Assembly (NCBI RefSeq): GCF_900130025.1
Contig: NZ_FQXR01000006.1
Coordinates: 124,001-188,000 of the forward strand
Direction: 5' to 3'
Origin: Sporanaerobacter acetigenes DSM 13106
GTDB taxonomy: Bacteria > Bacillota > Clostridia > Tissierellales > Sporanaerobacteraceae
Length of the DNA stretch: 64,000 nucleotides
Shown here: positions 7,740 to 16,237 of the stretch, one piece after another
How the letters are laid out: each line of letters opens with the position of its first letter
Position numbering within the stretch: the stretch's first letter is position 1
Position numbers and translations under genes: made by a program
The notes under the pieces: generated by a model
The model's database searches: none
What the model was told of the DNA's origin: nothing
The model's input: the letters and a program-made list of their open reading frames with translations, nothing else

Positions 7740-8897
7740 TTAATCGAAATCTTTCAATATCTTGTTTATTGCATCTACTGCATAATTTACATCATCTATA
7801 GTATTGAAATGACTAAAGCTAAATCTAACTGTTCCCCTTGGAAATGTTTTTAAAGTTTTATGTGCAGATGGTGCACAATGAAGTCCGCACCTAGTCATAA
7901 TACCAAAACTATTATATAAACCATAAGATATCTCTCCATTGTCTCTATTGGGGATATCTACAGAAACTACAGCTGTTCTATCTTTTATATCGTTTTTACC
8001 TACTATATATAGTTCAGAAATACTTCCTATATCATTTAAGAAATGCTCTAATAAATACAGTTCTTTTTCTCTTATAGCAGCAATTCCCTCTTTTAATATA
8101 TATTTTAAAGAGGCATTTAATCCATATATGCCTGGAATATTTAATGTCCCAGCTTCAAATTTGTCAGGCATGTATTCTGGTTGTACTTCCTTTTCTGACA
8201 AACTACCTGTGCCTCCTTCTATTAAAGTATCAAATTCTGAAACTATATCATCATTTATGATAAATCCTCCAATACCTTGAGGCCCCAGAAGTCCTTTATG
8301 ACCTGTAAATGCTATAGCATCGGCATTTAGCTCATTATAGTCGATATCCAAAAACCCTGCTGTTTGTGCTGTATCTATGATGAAGTAAAGTCCATTTTCC
8401 TTGCATATAGTTCCAACTTTTTTTAAATCCAATATGGTACCACATACATTTGAAGCATAAGTCATGACTATAGCCTTGGTATTTGGTTTTATATACCCTA
8501 TTATGTCTTCTGGATTTAATTCTCCATATTTATTACAAACAACCCTAGAAAATTCTACTCCTATTTTAGCTAAATTATTTAGTGGTCTCATAACTGCATT
8601 GTGCTCCATTGATGAAACTATTACATGATCTCCTGATTTTACTAATCCTTTTATCAATACATTAAGACTTTCTGTTATATTTTTGGTAAATACCACATTT
8701 TCAGGTTTGTTAAAATTAAAAAGTTCACATATTAATTCTCTAGTCTCAAAAACAATGTTTTCTGCTTCAAAAGAACTCTTATATGCTCCTCTATTGACAT
8801 TGCATCCAATATTCAATAAATAATTTGACATGCTCTCTACAACTCCAGGTGCTTTAGGAAATGCAGTTGCACCATTATCTAAATATAAACTCTTCAT
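7740..8897 (-). CDS. Cysteine desulfurase/selenocysteine lyase-like aminotransferase class V, selenium-linked group
   Basis: A 385-residue PLP enzyme of the class V aminotransferase fold. MKSLYLDNGATAFPKAP opens the domain; the Lys that binds PLP is in FTGHKGLLGPQG near residue 205, and the persulfide-forming Cys is expected in MTRCGLHCAPSAHK near residue 345. This composition fits the cysteine desulfurase family commonly found next to yedE/yedF in selenium-using anaerobes, rather than NifS/IscS. It would release sulfur or selenium from (seleno)cysteine. The start at 8897 has GGAGTT at 10 nt. It is divergent from yedE, with 202 nt between. Whether Cys or Sec is the substrate cannot be told from sequence. 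Confidence 0.88.
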   Translation of the reverse strand: MKSLYLDNGATAFPKAPGVVESMSNYLLNIGCNVNRGAYKSSFEAENIVFETRELICELFNFNKPENVVFTKNITESLNVLIKGLVKSGDHVIVSSMEHNAVMRPLNNLAKIGVEFSRVVCNKYGELNPEDIIGYIKPNTKAIVMTYASNVCGTILDLKKVGTICKENGLYFIIDTAQTAGFLDIDYNELNADAIAFTGHKGLLGPQGIGGFIINDDIVSEFDTLIEGGTGSLSEKEVQPEYMPDKFEAGTLNIPGIYGLNASLKYILKEGIAAIREKELYLLEHFLNDIGSISELYIVGKNDIKDRTAVVSVDIPNRDNGEISYGLYNSFGIMTRCGLHCAPSAHKTLKTFPRGTVRFSFSHFNTIDDVNYAVDAINKILKDFD

Positions 8898-9099
8898 ATT
8901 ATATACAACTCCTTTTATCGTTCTACGATACATTATTCCCTAATAAAAGGATATATTTATCCTCAAGAATAAACAATAAATATTTAAAACACTTATAGTA
9001 TACACCAATTGTATAGGAAATTTCTATTATACATTTTAAAAGTTAATTGTTAAGATTTAATTGAATACATTATAATAACTAATTTAAGGAGGTTTTTTT

Positions 9100-10182
9100 A
9101 TGAAAGGGAAAAAAGACATTATTATCGCTGGAGGAATAATTGGGTTATTATCCGTATTACTGGTTAAACTTGGAAACCCAGCGAACATGGGATTTTGTAT
9201 TGCTTGCTTTATCAGGGATATAGCTGGCGGCATAGGCTTACATAGGGCACCCATCGTTCAATATATTCGTCCAGAAGTAATCGGGCTTGTCCTAGGCGCA
9301 TTCATCATTTCAATGAAAAACAAGGAATTTCAATCAAGAGGAGGTTCATCACCATTCACTAGATTCATTCTAGGAATTGCAGTCATGATAGGCGCTTTAA
9401 TGTTTTTAGGTTGTCCATTGAGAATGGTATTAAGACTTGCTGGCGGAGACCTAAATGCAATATTAGGAATAGCAGGATTTGTAGTTGGTATATTCGTAGG
9501 TGTTTTCTTCTTAAACAAAGGATTCAACCTAAAGAGAAGCTACAATTTACCCAAGTTTGAAGGATATCTTTTCCCAATTGTAAATGTTGGTTTGTTTGTT
9601 TTGTTATTATCTGGATTTAGTATGCTTCTATTTAGTGAAGAAGGTCCAGGTTCAATGCATGCTCCTATATGGATTTCACTAATTGTTGGACTAATAGTAG
9701 GTGCTCTATCACAAAAAACAAGACTTTGTATGGTTGGTGGAACAAGAGATATGATCATGTTTAAAGACAATTATCTTTTGTCAGGTTTCCTATCAATTCT
9801 TGTCTTTGCTTTTATAGGAAATTTAATATTGGGATATTTCAATCCTGGATTTGCAAATCAACCTGTAGCTCATACTGATGGATTATGGAACTTCTTGGGA
9901 ATGGTTTTGGTAGGATGGGGTTCTGTACTTCTTGGAGGTTGTCCATTGAGACAACTTATATTGGCTGGAGAAGGAAATACAGATTCAGCAGTAACAGTTA
10001 TGGGAAGTTTAGTTGGTGCAGCAATATGCCATAACTTTGGCCTAGCATCTAGCCCAAAAGGAACTACAACTAATGGTCAAGTAGCAGTAATTATTTGCTT
10101 TTTACTAGTTCTCGTTATATCTTTGGTGAACTCAGAAATGCTTGTAAAACAAAATAATCTAAAAAAAGTAAATAACAACTAA
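9100..10182 (+). CDS. yedE: YedE family putative selenium transporter
   Basis: A 360-residue membrane protein of the YeeE/YedE family with about ten predicted helices in two related halves. Conserved cysteines sit in MGFCIACF, FLGCPLRM, TRLCMVGG and LGGCPLRQ; the paired GCPLR motifs of the two halves mark the conducting path known from thiosulfate-transporting YeeE relatives. In genomes that use selenium this subgroup lies with yedF, as it does here, and is thought to bring in a selenium compound; that substrate remains unproven. A strong AAGGAGG precedes the ATG. It is the first gene of the yedE-yedF-DUF3343 operon. Confidence 0.9.
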   Translation: MKGKKDIIIAGGIIGLLSVLLVKLGNPANMGFCIACFIRDIAGGIGLHRAPIVQYIRPEVIGLVLGAFIISMKNKEFQSRGGSSPFTRFILGIAVMIGALMFLGCPLRMVLRLAGGDLNAILGIAGFVVGIFVGVFFLNKGFNLKRSYNLPKFEGYLFPIVNVGLFVLLLSGFSMLLFSEEGPGSMHAPIWISLIVGLIVGALSQKTRLCMVGGTRDMIMFKDNYLLSGFLSILVFAFIGNLILGYFNPGFANQPVAHTDGLWNFLGMVLVGWGSVLLGGCPLRQLILAGEGNTDSAVTVMGSLVGAAICHNFGLASSPKGTTTNGQVAVIICFLLVLVISLVNSEMLVKQNNLKKVNNN

Positions 10183-10202
10183 TATAAAAGGAGTTGAATG
10201 TA

Positions 10203-10409
10203 ATGGAGAAAATAGATGTCAGAGGAATGTCTTGTCCTCAACCTGTACTAATGACTAAAAATGCAATAGAAAAACATCCTGAAGGAATAGATATTCTGGT
10301 TGATAACAATACTGCAAAAAATAATATCACTAGATTCTTAAAAAATTCAGGATATAAATTAGAATTTAAAAATGAAGAGGAAGATACTTTAATTGTAGTG
10401 AGGAAATAA
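10203..10409 (+). CDS. TusA-like selenium metabolism protein YedF, short form
   Basis: A 68-residue TusA/SirA-fold protein. RGMSCPQPVLMTKNAI carries the CPxP motif with the reactive Cys near residue 11 that would hold a persulfide or selenide. YedF proteins in selenium operons usually have a second, DsrE-like domain and about 200 residues; here only the TusA part is present and a separate DUF3343 gene follows 1 nt later. The start at 10203 is chosen by GGAGTTG at a suitable distance; a TTG three codons upstream overlaps it. Likely role: relay of sulfur or selenium from the neighbouring desulfurase or transporter. Confidence 0.85.
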   Translation: MEKIDVRGMSCPQPVLMTKNAIEKHPEGIDILVDNNTAKNNITRFLKNSGYKLEFKNEEEDTLIVVRK

Positions 10410-10410
10410 T

Positions 10411-10647
10411 ATGAGTGAATATGTAGCAATATTTTTTACCCATTCTGGTGCAATAAAATTTGATCGGAAATTGAAATCATACAATATAGAATGTGAATTG
10501 ATGCCTGTACCACGTAAACTTAGTTCTAACTGCGGAATAGGCGCAAAATTTAAATATGACAAGGATATAATAGATTTAATAGATGAAGAAATCGAAAAAA
10601 TATTTATTGTAGAGGGCAAAGAATATAAATTAGTTTACAGTGAATAG
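10411..10647 (+). CDS. DUF3343 family small protein
   Basis: A 78-residue protein of the DUF3343 (putative Se/S carrier-like) family, starting 1 nt after the yedF stop codon. The family shape is seen in YVAIFFTHSGAIKFDRKLK, MPVPRKLSSNCGIGAKF and a C-terminal EEIEKIFIVEG. The Cys in SSNCGIG is the conserved candidate for carrying sulfur or selenium. Such proteins are commonly encoded beside YedF or cysteine desulfurases. Function is inferred from that context only. Confidence 0.8.
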   Translation: MSEYVAIFFTHSGAIKFDRKLKSYNIECELMPVPRKLSSNCGIGAKFKYDKDIIDLIDEEIEKIFIVEGKEYKLVYSE

Positions 10648-10673
10648 AAAAGGCTTCCAATGGAAGCCTTTTT
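10648..10673. terminator. Bidirectional terminator between selenium operon and MinD operon
   Basis: An 11-bp perfect stem (AAAAGGCTTCC/GGAAGCCTTTT) with a 3-nt loop starts at the DUF3343 stop codon and ends at the convergent ATPase stop codon. T runs on both strands allow it to serve both operons. Confidence 0.85.
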
Positions 10674-11520
10674 AATTTATATTTTCTTTTATCCTCATCC
10701 ACATATCTTCAATAGCTTTTTTGGCTATACTTTCATTGTAAAAAATTATAGGTTTTAACTCATTTATAGATTTCATGACCATATCATCATAAGGAATTTT
10801 ACCTACTAATTTAAGGTCAGTATCATTTATAAAACTTTCTATTTCTTTACTCATTTCTTCATTTATATCATATTTATTTATGCAAACCATAGTATAAACT
10901 CCAAAATGTTCACACAAAGTTACAACTCTTTTTAAATCTTCAAGTCCTGACTTAGTTGGTTCTGTCACAACTAGCACCATATCACTTCCTGTTACAGAAG
11001 CTATAACAGGACATCCTATTCCAGGAGAACCATCTATTATAGTCAACTTTTTATCTTCAGAAAATCTCTTGGCATTTCTACGAAGAAATGATATGAGAAG
11101 TCCAGAAGCATCGCTTCCTATACCCATCTCCGCTCTTGCAATAATACCTTTGTCTGTCTGTGTTATAAATGTATCTGCTGCTTTCTCATCTTCTAATACT
11201 ATAGCTTCTGTTGGACATACCAATGTACATGCACCACATCCTTCACAGGCAAAAGGATCTATTTGAAAATCCTGAATAGCATTAAACTTGCAAACTTCCT
11301 GACACTTTCCACATTTTATACACTTAGAATCATCAATCTTAGCAGTCTTGCCACCATAAAAATCTTTTTTTTCTAAATCCTTACCTTCATAATACATATA
11401 AAAATTCGATGCCTCTACATCACAATCTACTCTCATAACATCCTGAGCCAATTCAGATAGTGCTGTAGCAATAGTAGTCTTTCCAGTTCCGCCTTTCCCA
11501 CTCAATACTACTAATTCCAT
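10672..11520 (-). CDS. MinD/CooC-type P-loop ATPase with two [4Fe-4S] ferredoxin motifs (ORP-type, second)
   Basis: A 282-residue ATPase with the deviant Walker A GKGGTGKTT at residues 8-16. A ferredoxin domain is inserted at about residues 60-115 with CIKCGKCQEVC and CEGCGACTLVC, enough for two [4Fe-4S] clusters. The second nucleotide motif is IIDGSPGIGCPV, and VTEPTKSG follows. It overlaps the stop of the upstream paralogue by 10 nt, so the two are translationally coupled and may act as a heterodimer. Paired ATPases of this type accompany the orange protein in Desulfovibrio, and relatives insert metals into cofactors. ATP-driven cluster loading is inference. Confidence 0.88.
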   Translation of the reverse strand: MELVVLSGKGGTGKTTIATALSELAQDVMRVDCDVEASNFYMYYEGKDLEKKDFYGGKTAKIDDSKCIKCGKCQEVCKFNAIQDFQIDPFACEGCGACTLVCPTEAIVLEDEKAADTFITQTDKGIIARAEMGIGSDASGLLISFLRRNAKRFSEDKKLTIIDGSPGIGCPVIASVTGSDMVLVVTEPTKSGLEDLKRVVTLCEHFGVYTMVCINKYDINEEMSKEIESFINDTDLKLVGKIPYDDMVMKSINELKPIIFYNESIAKKAIEDMWMRIKENIN

Positions 11521-12341
11521 TTCAACACCGCCTTTGACCTATTTACTAACTCTTCAAAGATAGGTTTAAAATTTGTATTGTCATACAAAATTTCTCCCTT
11601 TGAATAAGCTCTAGCTATATCCCTTCTATATGGAATACTCCCTATTATATCTATATTCTCTTCTCTTGAATACCCTCTTGTTATATTCTCCTTTTCATCA
11701 TCTTTATTTATGATTATTCCGAAGGGAATATGAAACATCCTTACAACTCCTACTGCTATCTTTAAATCATGAAGTCCAAATTTTGTAGGTTCTGTAACCA
11801 ATATAGCAGAATCTGCATATCTCAAAGTATTGACTACATTGCAAGATGTACCTGGAGGACAATCTATGATATTATTTTCCCCTGATAAATCTTTTAAAAG
11901 TTCCTTAATGATTGGCACTGCCATAGGTTCACCTATATTTAAAACTCCTCTGCTACACTCTATATCTCTAACTTTTCCGCTTTCAATTTTACCTATTTCC
12001 CTTTTTTCATAATTTATAGCATCATATTTACAAGCAATTTGGCAGGCACCACAACTATGACACAATTTTTCAAAAAGTACAACATTTTTCTTTACATTTG
12101 CAAGAGCATTAAATTGACATGCTTCTGCACAAGCCCCACAAGCAGTACATTTGTCATCATCCACAATTGGGTACTCTGTCATCACCTTTTGTATTCTATC
12201 TATTTTAGGCTTCAAAAACAAAAAACCATTTGGCTCTTCTACATCGCAATCTATATAATTTGACTTTGATGCAAGAGCAAGATTGGTAGAAACTGTAGTC
12301 TTCCCAGTTCCTCCTTTCCCACTAAGTACTGCTATATTCAT
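11511..12341 (-). CDS. MinD/CooC-type P-loop ATPase with two [4Fe-4S] ferredoxin motifs (ORP-type, first)
   Basis: A 276-residue paralogue of the next gene. Walker A GKGGTGKTT is at residues 8-16; the inserted ferredoxin domain (about residues 60-110) has CTACGACAEAC and CHSCGACQIAC; NIIDCPPGTSCNV and VTEPTKFGLHDL form the rest of the nucleotide site. It begins the operon, with GGAGGA before the ATG and promoter plus palindromic operator 70-120 nt upstream. Co-occurrence with NifX-like proteins, DUF134 and Mrp supports a joint role in a metal-sulfur cofactor. Confidence 0.88.
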   Translation of the reverse strand: MNIAVLSGKGGTGKTTVSTNLALASKSNYIDCDVEEPNGFLFLKPKIDRIQKVMTEYPIVDDDKCTACGACAEACQFNALANVKKNVVLFEKLCHSCGACQIACKYDAINYEKREIGKIESGKVRDIECSRGVLNIGEPMAVPIIKELLKDLSGENNIIDCPPGTSCNVVNTLRYADSAILVTEPTKFGLHDLKIAVGVVRMFHIPFGIIINKDDEKENITRGYSREENIDIIGSIPYRRDIARAYSKGEILYDNTNFKPIFEELVNRSKAVLKWN

Positions 12342-12411
12342 ATATTTTCCTCCTCTGTACCATTTCTCATAATATATAAATCTATACTTCTAAATTATTG
12401 TCCTCAACCAA

Positions 12412-12429
12412 AATTGGCATATGCTAATT
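12412..12429. promoter_or_regulatory. Palindromic operator site 2 (MinD operon)
   Basis: An 18-bp palindrome with one mismatched pair, minus-strand core TTAGCATATGCCAA. Bases 12412-12437 are identical to site 1 (5346-5371), and again the repeat lies at the downstream edge of the -10 element. Confidence 0.75.
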
Positions 12430-12431
12430 AT

Positions 12432-12460
12432 ATTTTAATTCTAGCATTTTCTTTTGTCAA
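12432..12460 (-). promoter_or_regulatory. Sigma-A promoter of the MinD operon
   Basis: Minus-strand TTGACA (12455-12460), 17-nt spacer, TAAAAT (12432-12437), located in the 127-nt gap after the DUF134 gene. The layout copies that of the NifX operon promoter. Confidence 0.75.
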
Positions 12461-12468
12461 ATATTATT

Positions 12469-12828
12469 TTAATCATTATTTCTTCCATGTCTATGTCTTC
12501 CTCTAAAACATGGAGAACAGTTTCCATAATTCATATCGCACAGTATATAATCTCCGCCTTCAATTCTCAGTTTTTTCCCATTGACTAAACTATCTGCAAC
12601 TTTTTTCTTTGCATCAACATACATTCTCTGAACTGTAGAACGTGCTACATCCATTCTTTGTGCACATTCTTCCTGTTCAAGTCCCTCTAAATCTATGAGA
12701 CGAATAACCTCATATTCCTCTACAGTCAAGAATATAGTTTCCTTATCATCATCCGTTCCATTCAAAGGTCCGAACGTTTTATAATCAGGCATACCACAAA
12801 CTCTTCTTCGTTTTCTAGGCCTTGGCAT
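12469..12828 (-). CDS. DUF134 sigma-region-4-like DNA-binding protein
   Basis: A 119-residue DUF134 protein: [21 protein letters not shown] at the N terminus, a helix-turn-helix around residues 50-85 ([27 protein letters not shown]), and the family ending [13 protein letters not shown] short Cys/His/Arg tail replaces the zinc-ribbon tail of the copy at 4085-4537. The ATG at 12828 has GGTGAGG at 9 nt. The reading frame starts 11 nt after the Fur stop codon, so the two are probably co-transcribed, and its own stop lies just before the MinD-operon promoter carrying operator site 2. A regulator gene at both identical operators points to DUF134 as the binding protein; this is inference. Confidence 0.87.
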   Translation of the reverse strand: MPRPRKRRRVCGMPDYKTFGPLNGTDDDKETIFLTVEEYEVIRLIDLEGLEQEECAQRMDVARSTVQRMYVDAKKKVADSLVNGKKLRIEGGDYILCDMNYGNCSPCFRGRHRHGRNND

Positions 12829-12839
12829 ACATAAGCACC

Positions 12840-13307
12840 TCACCTTCTATCAATGCAATTATCACATAATCCACGAAACATAATATCAACATCATTTATT
12901 TCTACATCATATTTTTCTTCAATTAAATTATTTGTTTTTAAATATTTTAAAATTATTTCTCTGCCAACAATATCTTTAATAGTTCCACATTTTTCACATT
13001 TGAAATGTATATGCAATGGTTTCCTTGCATACATTTTTAATTCATAATAATTCGTATCATCAAATTTAAATTCCTTAAGTATTTCTAAATCTACAAACAA
13101 TTTTATATTTCTATATACTGTTGAAATTCCAATACCCTTATGTTTCAAAATATTATATATTTCTTCTGCACTCAAATGCTCCTCTTCATTTTTCATAAAC
13201 TCCATCAATATTTCTCTTCTCTGATAAGTCATCTTGTATCCGGCATCTTCTATTAAGTCTTTGATTAATGAAAAATTTTCTTCACTATAATCATTGAACT
13301 TTTCCAT
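12840..13307 (-). CDS. Fur family metal-dependent transcription regulator
   Basis: A 155-residue Fur-family regulator: N-terminal winged helix with [27 protein letters not shown] and [11 protein letters not shown], then a dimerisation domain with HIHFKCEKC and a C-terminal CDNC, the two pairs of the structural zinc site. The HIHF histidines belong to the regulatory metal site. Sequence alone does not separate Fur, Zur and PerR; the lone Asp typical of PerR sensing cannot be judged safely. It precedes a DUF134 gene and the ATPase genes, and feoAB is in the same window at 58 kb, so iron sensing is plausible. Confidence 0.88.
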   Translation of the reverse strand: MEKFNDYSEENFSLIKDLIEDAGYKMTYQRREILMEFMKNEEEHLSAEEIYNILKHKGIGISTVYRNIKLFVDLEILKEFKFDDTNYYELKMYARKPLHIHFKCEKCGTIKDIVGREIILKYLKTNNLIEEKYDVEINDVDIMFRGLCDNCIDRR

Positions 13308-13353
13308 TCCATCAACACCCTTTAAAAATTAAATTTATAAAATAACAAAATAG

Positions 13354-14214
13354 TTATCTAATAAATACTCCATCATATTTTTTTATAGAAAACATCTTTG
13401 CAAACATATCACACTTACATAAGAATATATAATATATATTTGCATCTGTTCCATATAATGTTTCAAAATTTCCCTGCCCTTTTGCTATTATTAAATCACT
13501 ACTAAATAAAGATTTTCTAGTTTCTTCATTGATTTCTTTTATATCTGTACCTGGTATATCTGTGCCATTCTCTACTATCTTCCCAAATTTATCAATTCCA
13601 ACACTAATAGCATCTTTATATATAACATCATTGAGCACTGGTTCTCCTCTAACAATAATATCTATTTCAATGTCTTTATTTAACTCTTTTATAATTTTTA
13701 TAAAAAATTTATCAAATACAACCTCACCAGCATTATCTAATATATAGCATAGTTTTTTTACTTTCAAAATCTCTTTTTTAAATATCTCATATGTAGAAAT
13801 ATCTACATCTTGTTTCAATGCAGTATCTATGATTTTTTCTAATAGTTTATCATCTATATTCTTCATAGCTCCAAAATCAATAAAATTACCAACCATTGCA
13901 TATTTCAATGCTGAAAGAAGCTTGTCATCTGAACTATTGATACTATCCATGATATCTTCTTCAATTAATAGCATTTTCTTATTATATATTTCCTTTTCTT
14001 CGAAATACAAATCATCAATGTTTATACTTTCTTTTAATATTCTCATTAACCTTGAATTTAAAAAAGGTGCAGTTACATCATCTGGATAAGAACTCATTTC
14101 TTTTAATACTTTTTTTGTAAATACAAATCTTTCTTCCTCATCATCTACATACTTACAAAACAATTCATATGTTTTATTTATTATACAATATATACATTCT
14201 GTCGCTACCTTCAT
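13354..14214 (-). CDS. DUF89 family metal-dependent phosphatase-like protein
   Basis: A 286-residue DUF89 protein. The N-terminal ECIYCIIN pair of cysteines is the mark of the prokaryotic subgroup; DNAGEVVFDKFFI near residue 160 and AKGQGNFETL near 245 hold the conserved Asp/Asn and Gly residues of the active site. The family includes metal-dependent phosphatases proposed to remove damaged phosphometabolites, but prokaryotic members of this subgroup have no agreed substrate. It is between Fur and Mrp genes on the same strand with gaps of about 45 nt each, so it belongs to this metal-related neighbourhood. Confidence 0.82.
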   Translation of the reverse strand: MKVATECIYCIINKTYELFCKYVDDEEERFVFTKKVLKEMSSYPDDVTAPFLNSRLMRILKESINIDDLYFEEKEIYNKKMLLIEEDIMDSINSSDDKLLSALKYAMVGNFIDFGAMKNIDDKLLEKIIDTALKQDVDISTYEIFKKEILKVKKLCYILDNAGEVVFDKFFIKIIKELNKDIEIDIIVRGEPVLNDVIYKDAISVGIDKFGKIVENGTDIPGTDIKEINEETRKSLFSSDLIIAKGQGNFETLYGTDANIYYIFLCKCDMFAKMFSIKKYDGVFIR

Positions 14215-14258
14215 GAATTTCCTTACCTTTCTTTAATATTTTAATATAATGTCTGATT

Positions 14259-15056
14259 TTATTTGTTCAGCACTTTCTCAATTATATCGACACAATCATC
14301 TATATAATTTTGACTAAACTTTTCAATTTCCCCATTATCACACAATTGTGCAATCATGGGGTCTATAGGAAGTCTACCAAGAAATCTTATTCCCATATCT
14401 TCTGCTATCTTTTCTGCTTTACTTTCTCCAAAAATATTTATTTTCTCCTTGCAATGTGGACATATTATATAACTCATGTTTTCAATTATTCCCAAGATAG
14501 GAATATTCATTTCCATCGCCATATTGTATGCTTTTTTTACAATAAGAGAAACTAAATCTTGAGGAGAAGTCACAATTATTATACCATCAAGATCTACTGT
14601 TTGAAACACCGTAAGTGGTACATCCCCCGTTCCTGGCGGCATATCAAAAAATAAATAATCTAAATCTTTCCATATAGTATCTGTCCAAAACTGTTTAACT
14701 GTATTTCCTATTAGTGGACCTCTCCATATTACCGGAGAATCTGGTTGATCTAAAATTAAATTAATTGACATAAGCTTAATTCCACTATGAGTTACAACTG
14801 GATAAATACCTGTTTCACTAATTTTAGCCTTATAATTATCTCCTCCAAACATTTTCGGTATAGATGGACCAGTAATATCAGCATCTAATATTCCAACATT
14901 ATAATCTTTTTTATTCATCATGACAGCCAACAAAGCTGTTACAAGAGATTTCCCTACTCCACCTTTCCCACTTAAAACAGCCACTTTTCTCTTTATATTG
15001 TTCATTTTATTTGTTTCGCATCTAAAATCTTCAATATTGTGCTTCTTTTCATTCAT
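14259..15056 (-). CDS. Mrp/NBP35-type Fe-S cluster carrier ATPase
   Basis: A 265-residue Mrp-family protein. Walker A is GKGGVGKSL near residue 33; DMPPGTGDVPLTVFQ and SPQDLVSLIVKKA are typical Mrp motifs; CPHC near residue 198 is the CxxC that binds a bridging [4Fe-4S] cluster in a dimer. These proteins bind and transfer Fe-S clusters with ATP. An Mrp protein is also part of the orange-protein gene set of Desulfovibrio, and here it lies 2 kb from the MinD-type ATPases. Its ATG is 19 nt past the ruined DUF5320 gene, so it is likely read from the promoter with operator site 3. Confidence 0.92.
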   Translation of the reverse strand: MNEKKHNIEDFRCETNKMNNIKRKVAVLSGKGGVGKSLVTALLAVMMNKKDYNVGILDADITGPSIPKMFGGDNYKAKISETGIYPVVTHSGIKLMSINLILDQPDSPVIWRGPLIGNTVKQFWTDTIWKDLDYLFFDMPPGTGDVPLTVFQTVDLDGIIIVTSPQDLVSLIVKKAYNMAMEMNIPILGIIENMSYIICPHCKEKINIFGESKAEKIAEDMGIRFLGRLPIDPMIAQLCDNGEIEKFSQNYIDDCVDIIEKVLNK

Positions 15057-15075
15057 TTTTCACACTCCTCATTTA

Positions 15076-15223
15076 TTAATGATCTATTGATTTTTCATCT
15101 TCAAGAAAAGCTCTATCTATATTTTCATCAATTAGATATGATTTAATAGTAATCATAATATCCCAAACCTCTCCCAGTTAATGGGCCCATTCCTAATGTT
15201 CCAGTTCCATTTCTACTTGGCAT
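15076..15223 (-). pseudogene. Broken copy of a DUF5320 gene
   Basis: Starts with MPSRNGTGTLGMGPLTGRGL, nearly identical to the intact DUF5320 protein at 17674-17901, then stops after about 26 codons. After a frameshift the DNA still encodes ENIDRAFLEDEK, matching ENTDRSFLEDEK of the intact copy; the aromatic/Arg-rich middle is deleted. Ribosome-binding site, leader, promoter and palindromic operator are all kept. It may survive as a leader that supplies the regulated promoter to Mrp. Confidence 0.85.
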
Positions 15224-15268
15224 TTTATAACCTCCTTTTTGTTTTGGGTTTATGTTCTTTATAATTAT

Positions 15269-15299
15269 ATTGTATATCATTATCGACATATGTCAATAA
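15269..15299 (-). promoter_or_regulatory. Promoter with palindromic operator site 3 (broken DUF5320, Mrp)
   Basis: Minus-strand TTGACA (15291-15296), 16-nt spacer, TACAAT (15269-15274). A 20-bp palindrome with one mismatch (15280-15299, core TTGACATATGTCGA) covers the -35 element. Compare sites 1 and 2, where the same core covers the -10 edge. Confidence 0.7.
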
Positions 15300-15324
15300 C
15301 TTTTTTTGTAATTTCAAAAATAAA

Positions 15325-16143
15325 CTAATAGTTTATTACTTCATTGATTATCTTTTTTTTGTCTTTAGGTAATGTTCCTTTAATCTTTATTATATTTGTT
15401 GGATGTGTTGTATCAAATATGGTTGGAACCTTAGGTTCAAGATTTTCTAAAAGGGTTTTTATTTCTATTAGTCGCTCTTTTCTATATGAAGGAATAAAAT
15501 CGCCTCTTTTTACCATATTACTTAATTCTGTCCCATGAAAAACTGTTAGATTCATAGTAATAATCTTATTTGTTATAAATTGATTAATCATTTTAGCAGT
15601 TGCAACCGCATTATCTATAGATTCCCCTTCCCCAGCTATCCCATACATAACTATAGTGTTGAATGATAATTTTGCTTCATTTAGTTTCTTTGCCTGTTTA
15701 ATTGCTTCTTTTACCGTATGACCTTTATTCATCAATTTTAAAACATCATCCCTGCCTGTTTCAAAACCAATATAAAGTAGTCTAAGTCCTGCATCATGAA
15801 GAGTAGATAGTTCTTCAACTGAATATTTAGATATGATTTTTATGGACGCATATGAAGCTACACAAGCACAATATGGTAAATATTGATGTATCAAATCCAA
15901 CAATTGTTTCATTTTATCAAATCCTATTGACATAGGATCTGCACCTGTCAAAAATACTTTTTCAGTATAGATATATCCATTTAACAATTGCATTTCTATA
16001 TCTGAAATTGGAATCTCATAGTATTTATCATCTTTATACATAGAACAAAATGCACATTTGTTATATGCACATCCAGATGTTACTGGTAATAAAATAGTAG
16101 TCATCTCATCTTGTGGATAATAAACTGTATCTTTTTTATACAT
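15325..16143 (-). CDS. Radical SAM protein
   Basis: A 272-residue radical SAM protein. The cluster motif is CAYNKCAFC, i.e. C-x4-C-x2-C near residue 26-34, preceded by ILLPVTSG; GFETGRDDVLKLMNKGHT is typical of the radical SAM barrel. The spacing differs from the CxxxCxxC of most members but occurs in Elp3/HemN-like and uncharacterised clostridial groups. No auxiliary cluster domain is visible. It lies immediately downstream of the SCIFF-type maturase and upstream of the broken DUF5320/Mrp unit. A perfect 13-bp inverted repeat stands in front of its ribosome-binding site. Substrate unknown. Confidence 0.82.
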   Translation of the reverse strand: MYKKDTVYYPQDEMTTILLPVTSGCAYNKCAFCSMYKDDKYYEIPISDIEMQLLNGYIYTEKVFLTGADPMSIGFDKMKQLLDLIHQYLPYCACVASYASIKIISKYSVEELSTLHDAGLRLLYIGFETGRDDVLKLMNKGHTVKEAIKQAKKLNEAKLSFNTIVMYGIAGEGESIDNAVATAKMINQFITNKIITMNLTVFHGTELSNMVKRGDFIPSYRKERLIEIKTLLENLEPKVPTIFDTTHPTNIIKIKGTLPKDKKKIINEVINY

Positions 16144-16152
16144 AATTCCTAG

Positions 16153-16186
16153 TTTATAGCTAGATAGTTATACATCTAGCTATAAA
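16153..16186. repeat. Perfect 13-bp inverted repeat in the radical SAM leader
   Basis: TTTATAGCTAGAT and its exact complement are separated by 8 nt, ending about 10 nt before the start codon at 16143. There is no T run after it on the minus strand, so it is not an obvious terminator. It could be a protein-binding site or a translation-controlling hairpin. Confidence 0.55.
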
Positions 16187-16237
16187 TCAGGGTTTCACCT
16201 ACCTTTACTTTTTTTAAATTTCACTCTATTTCCTTTA

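Noticed and set aside
10203-10409. YedF as a truncated pseudogene
   Set aside because: The TusA fold is complete, the ribosome-binding site is good and the next gene is tightly coupled; a genuine short form is more likely.
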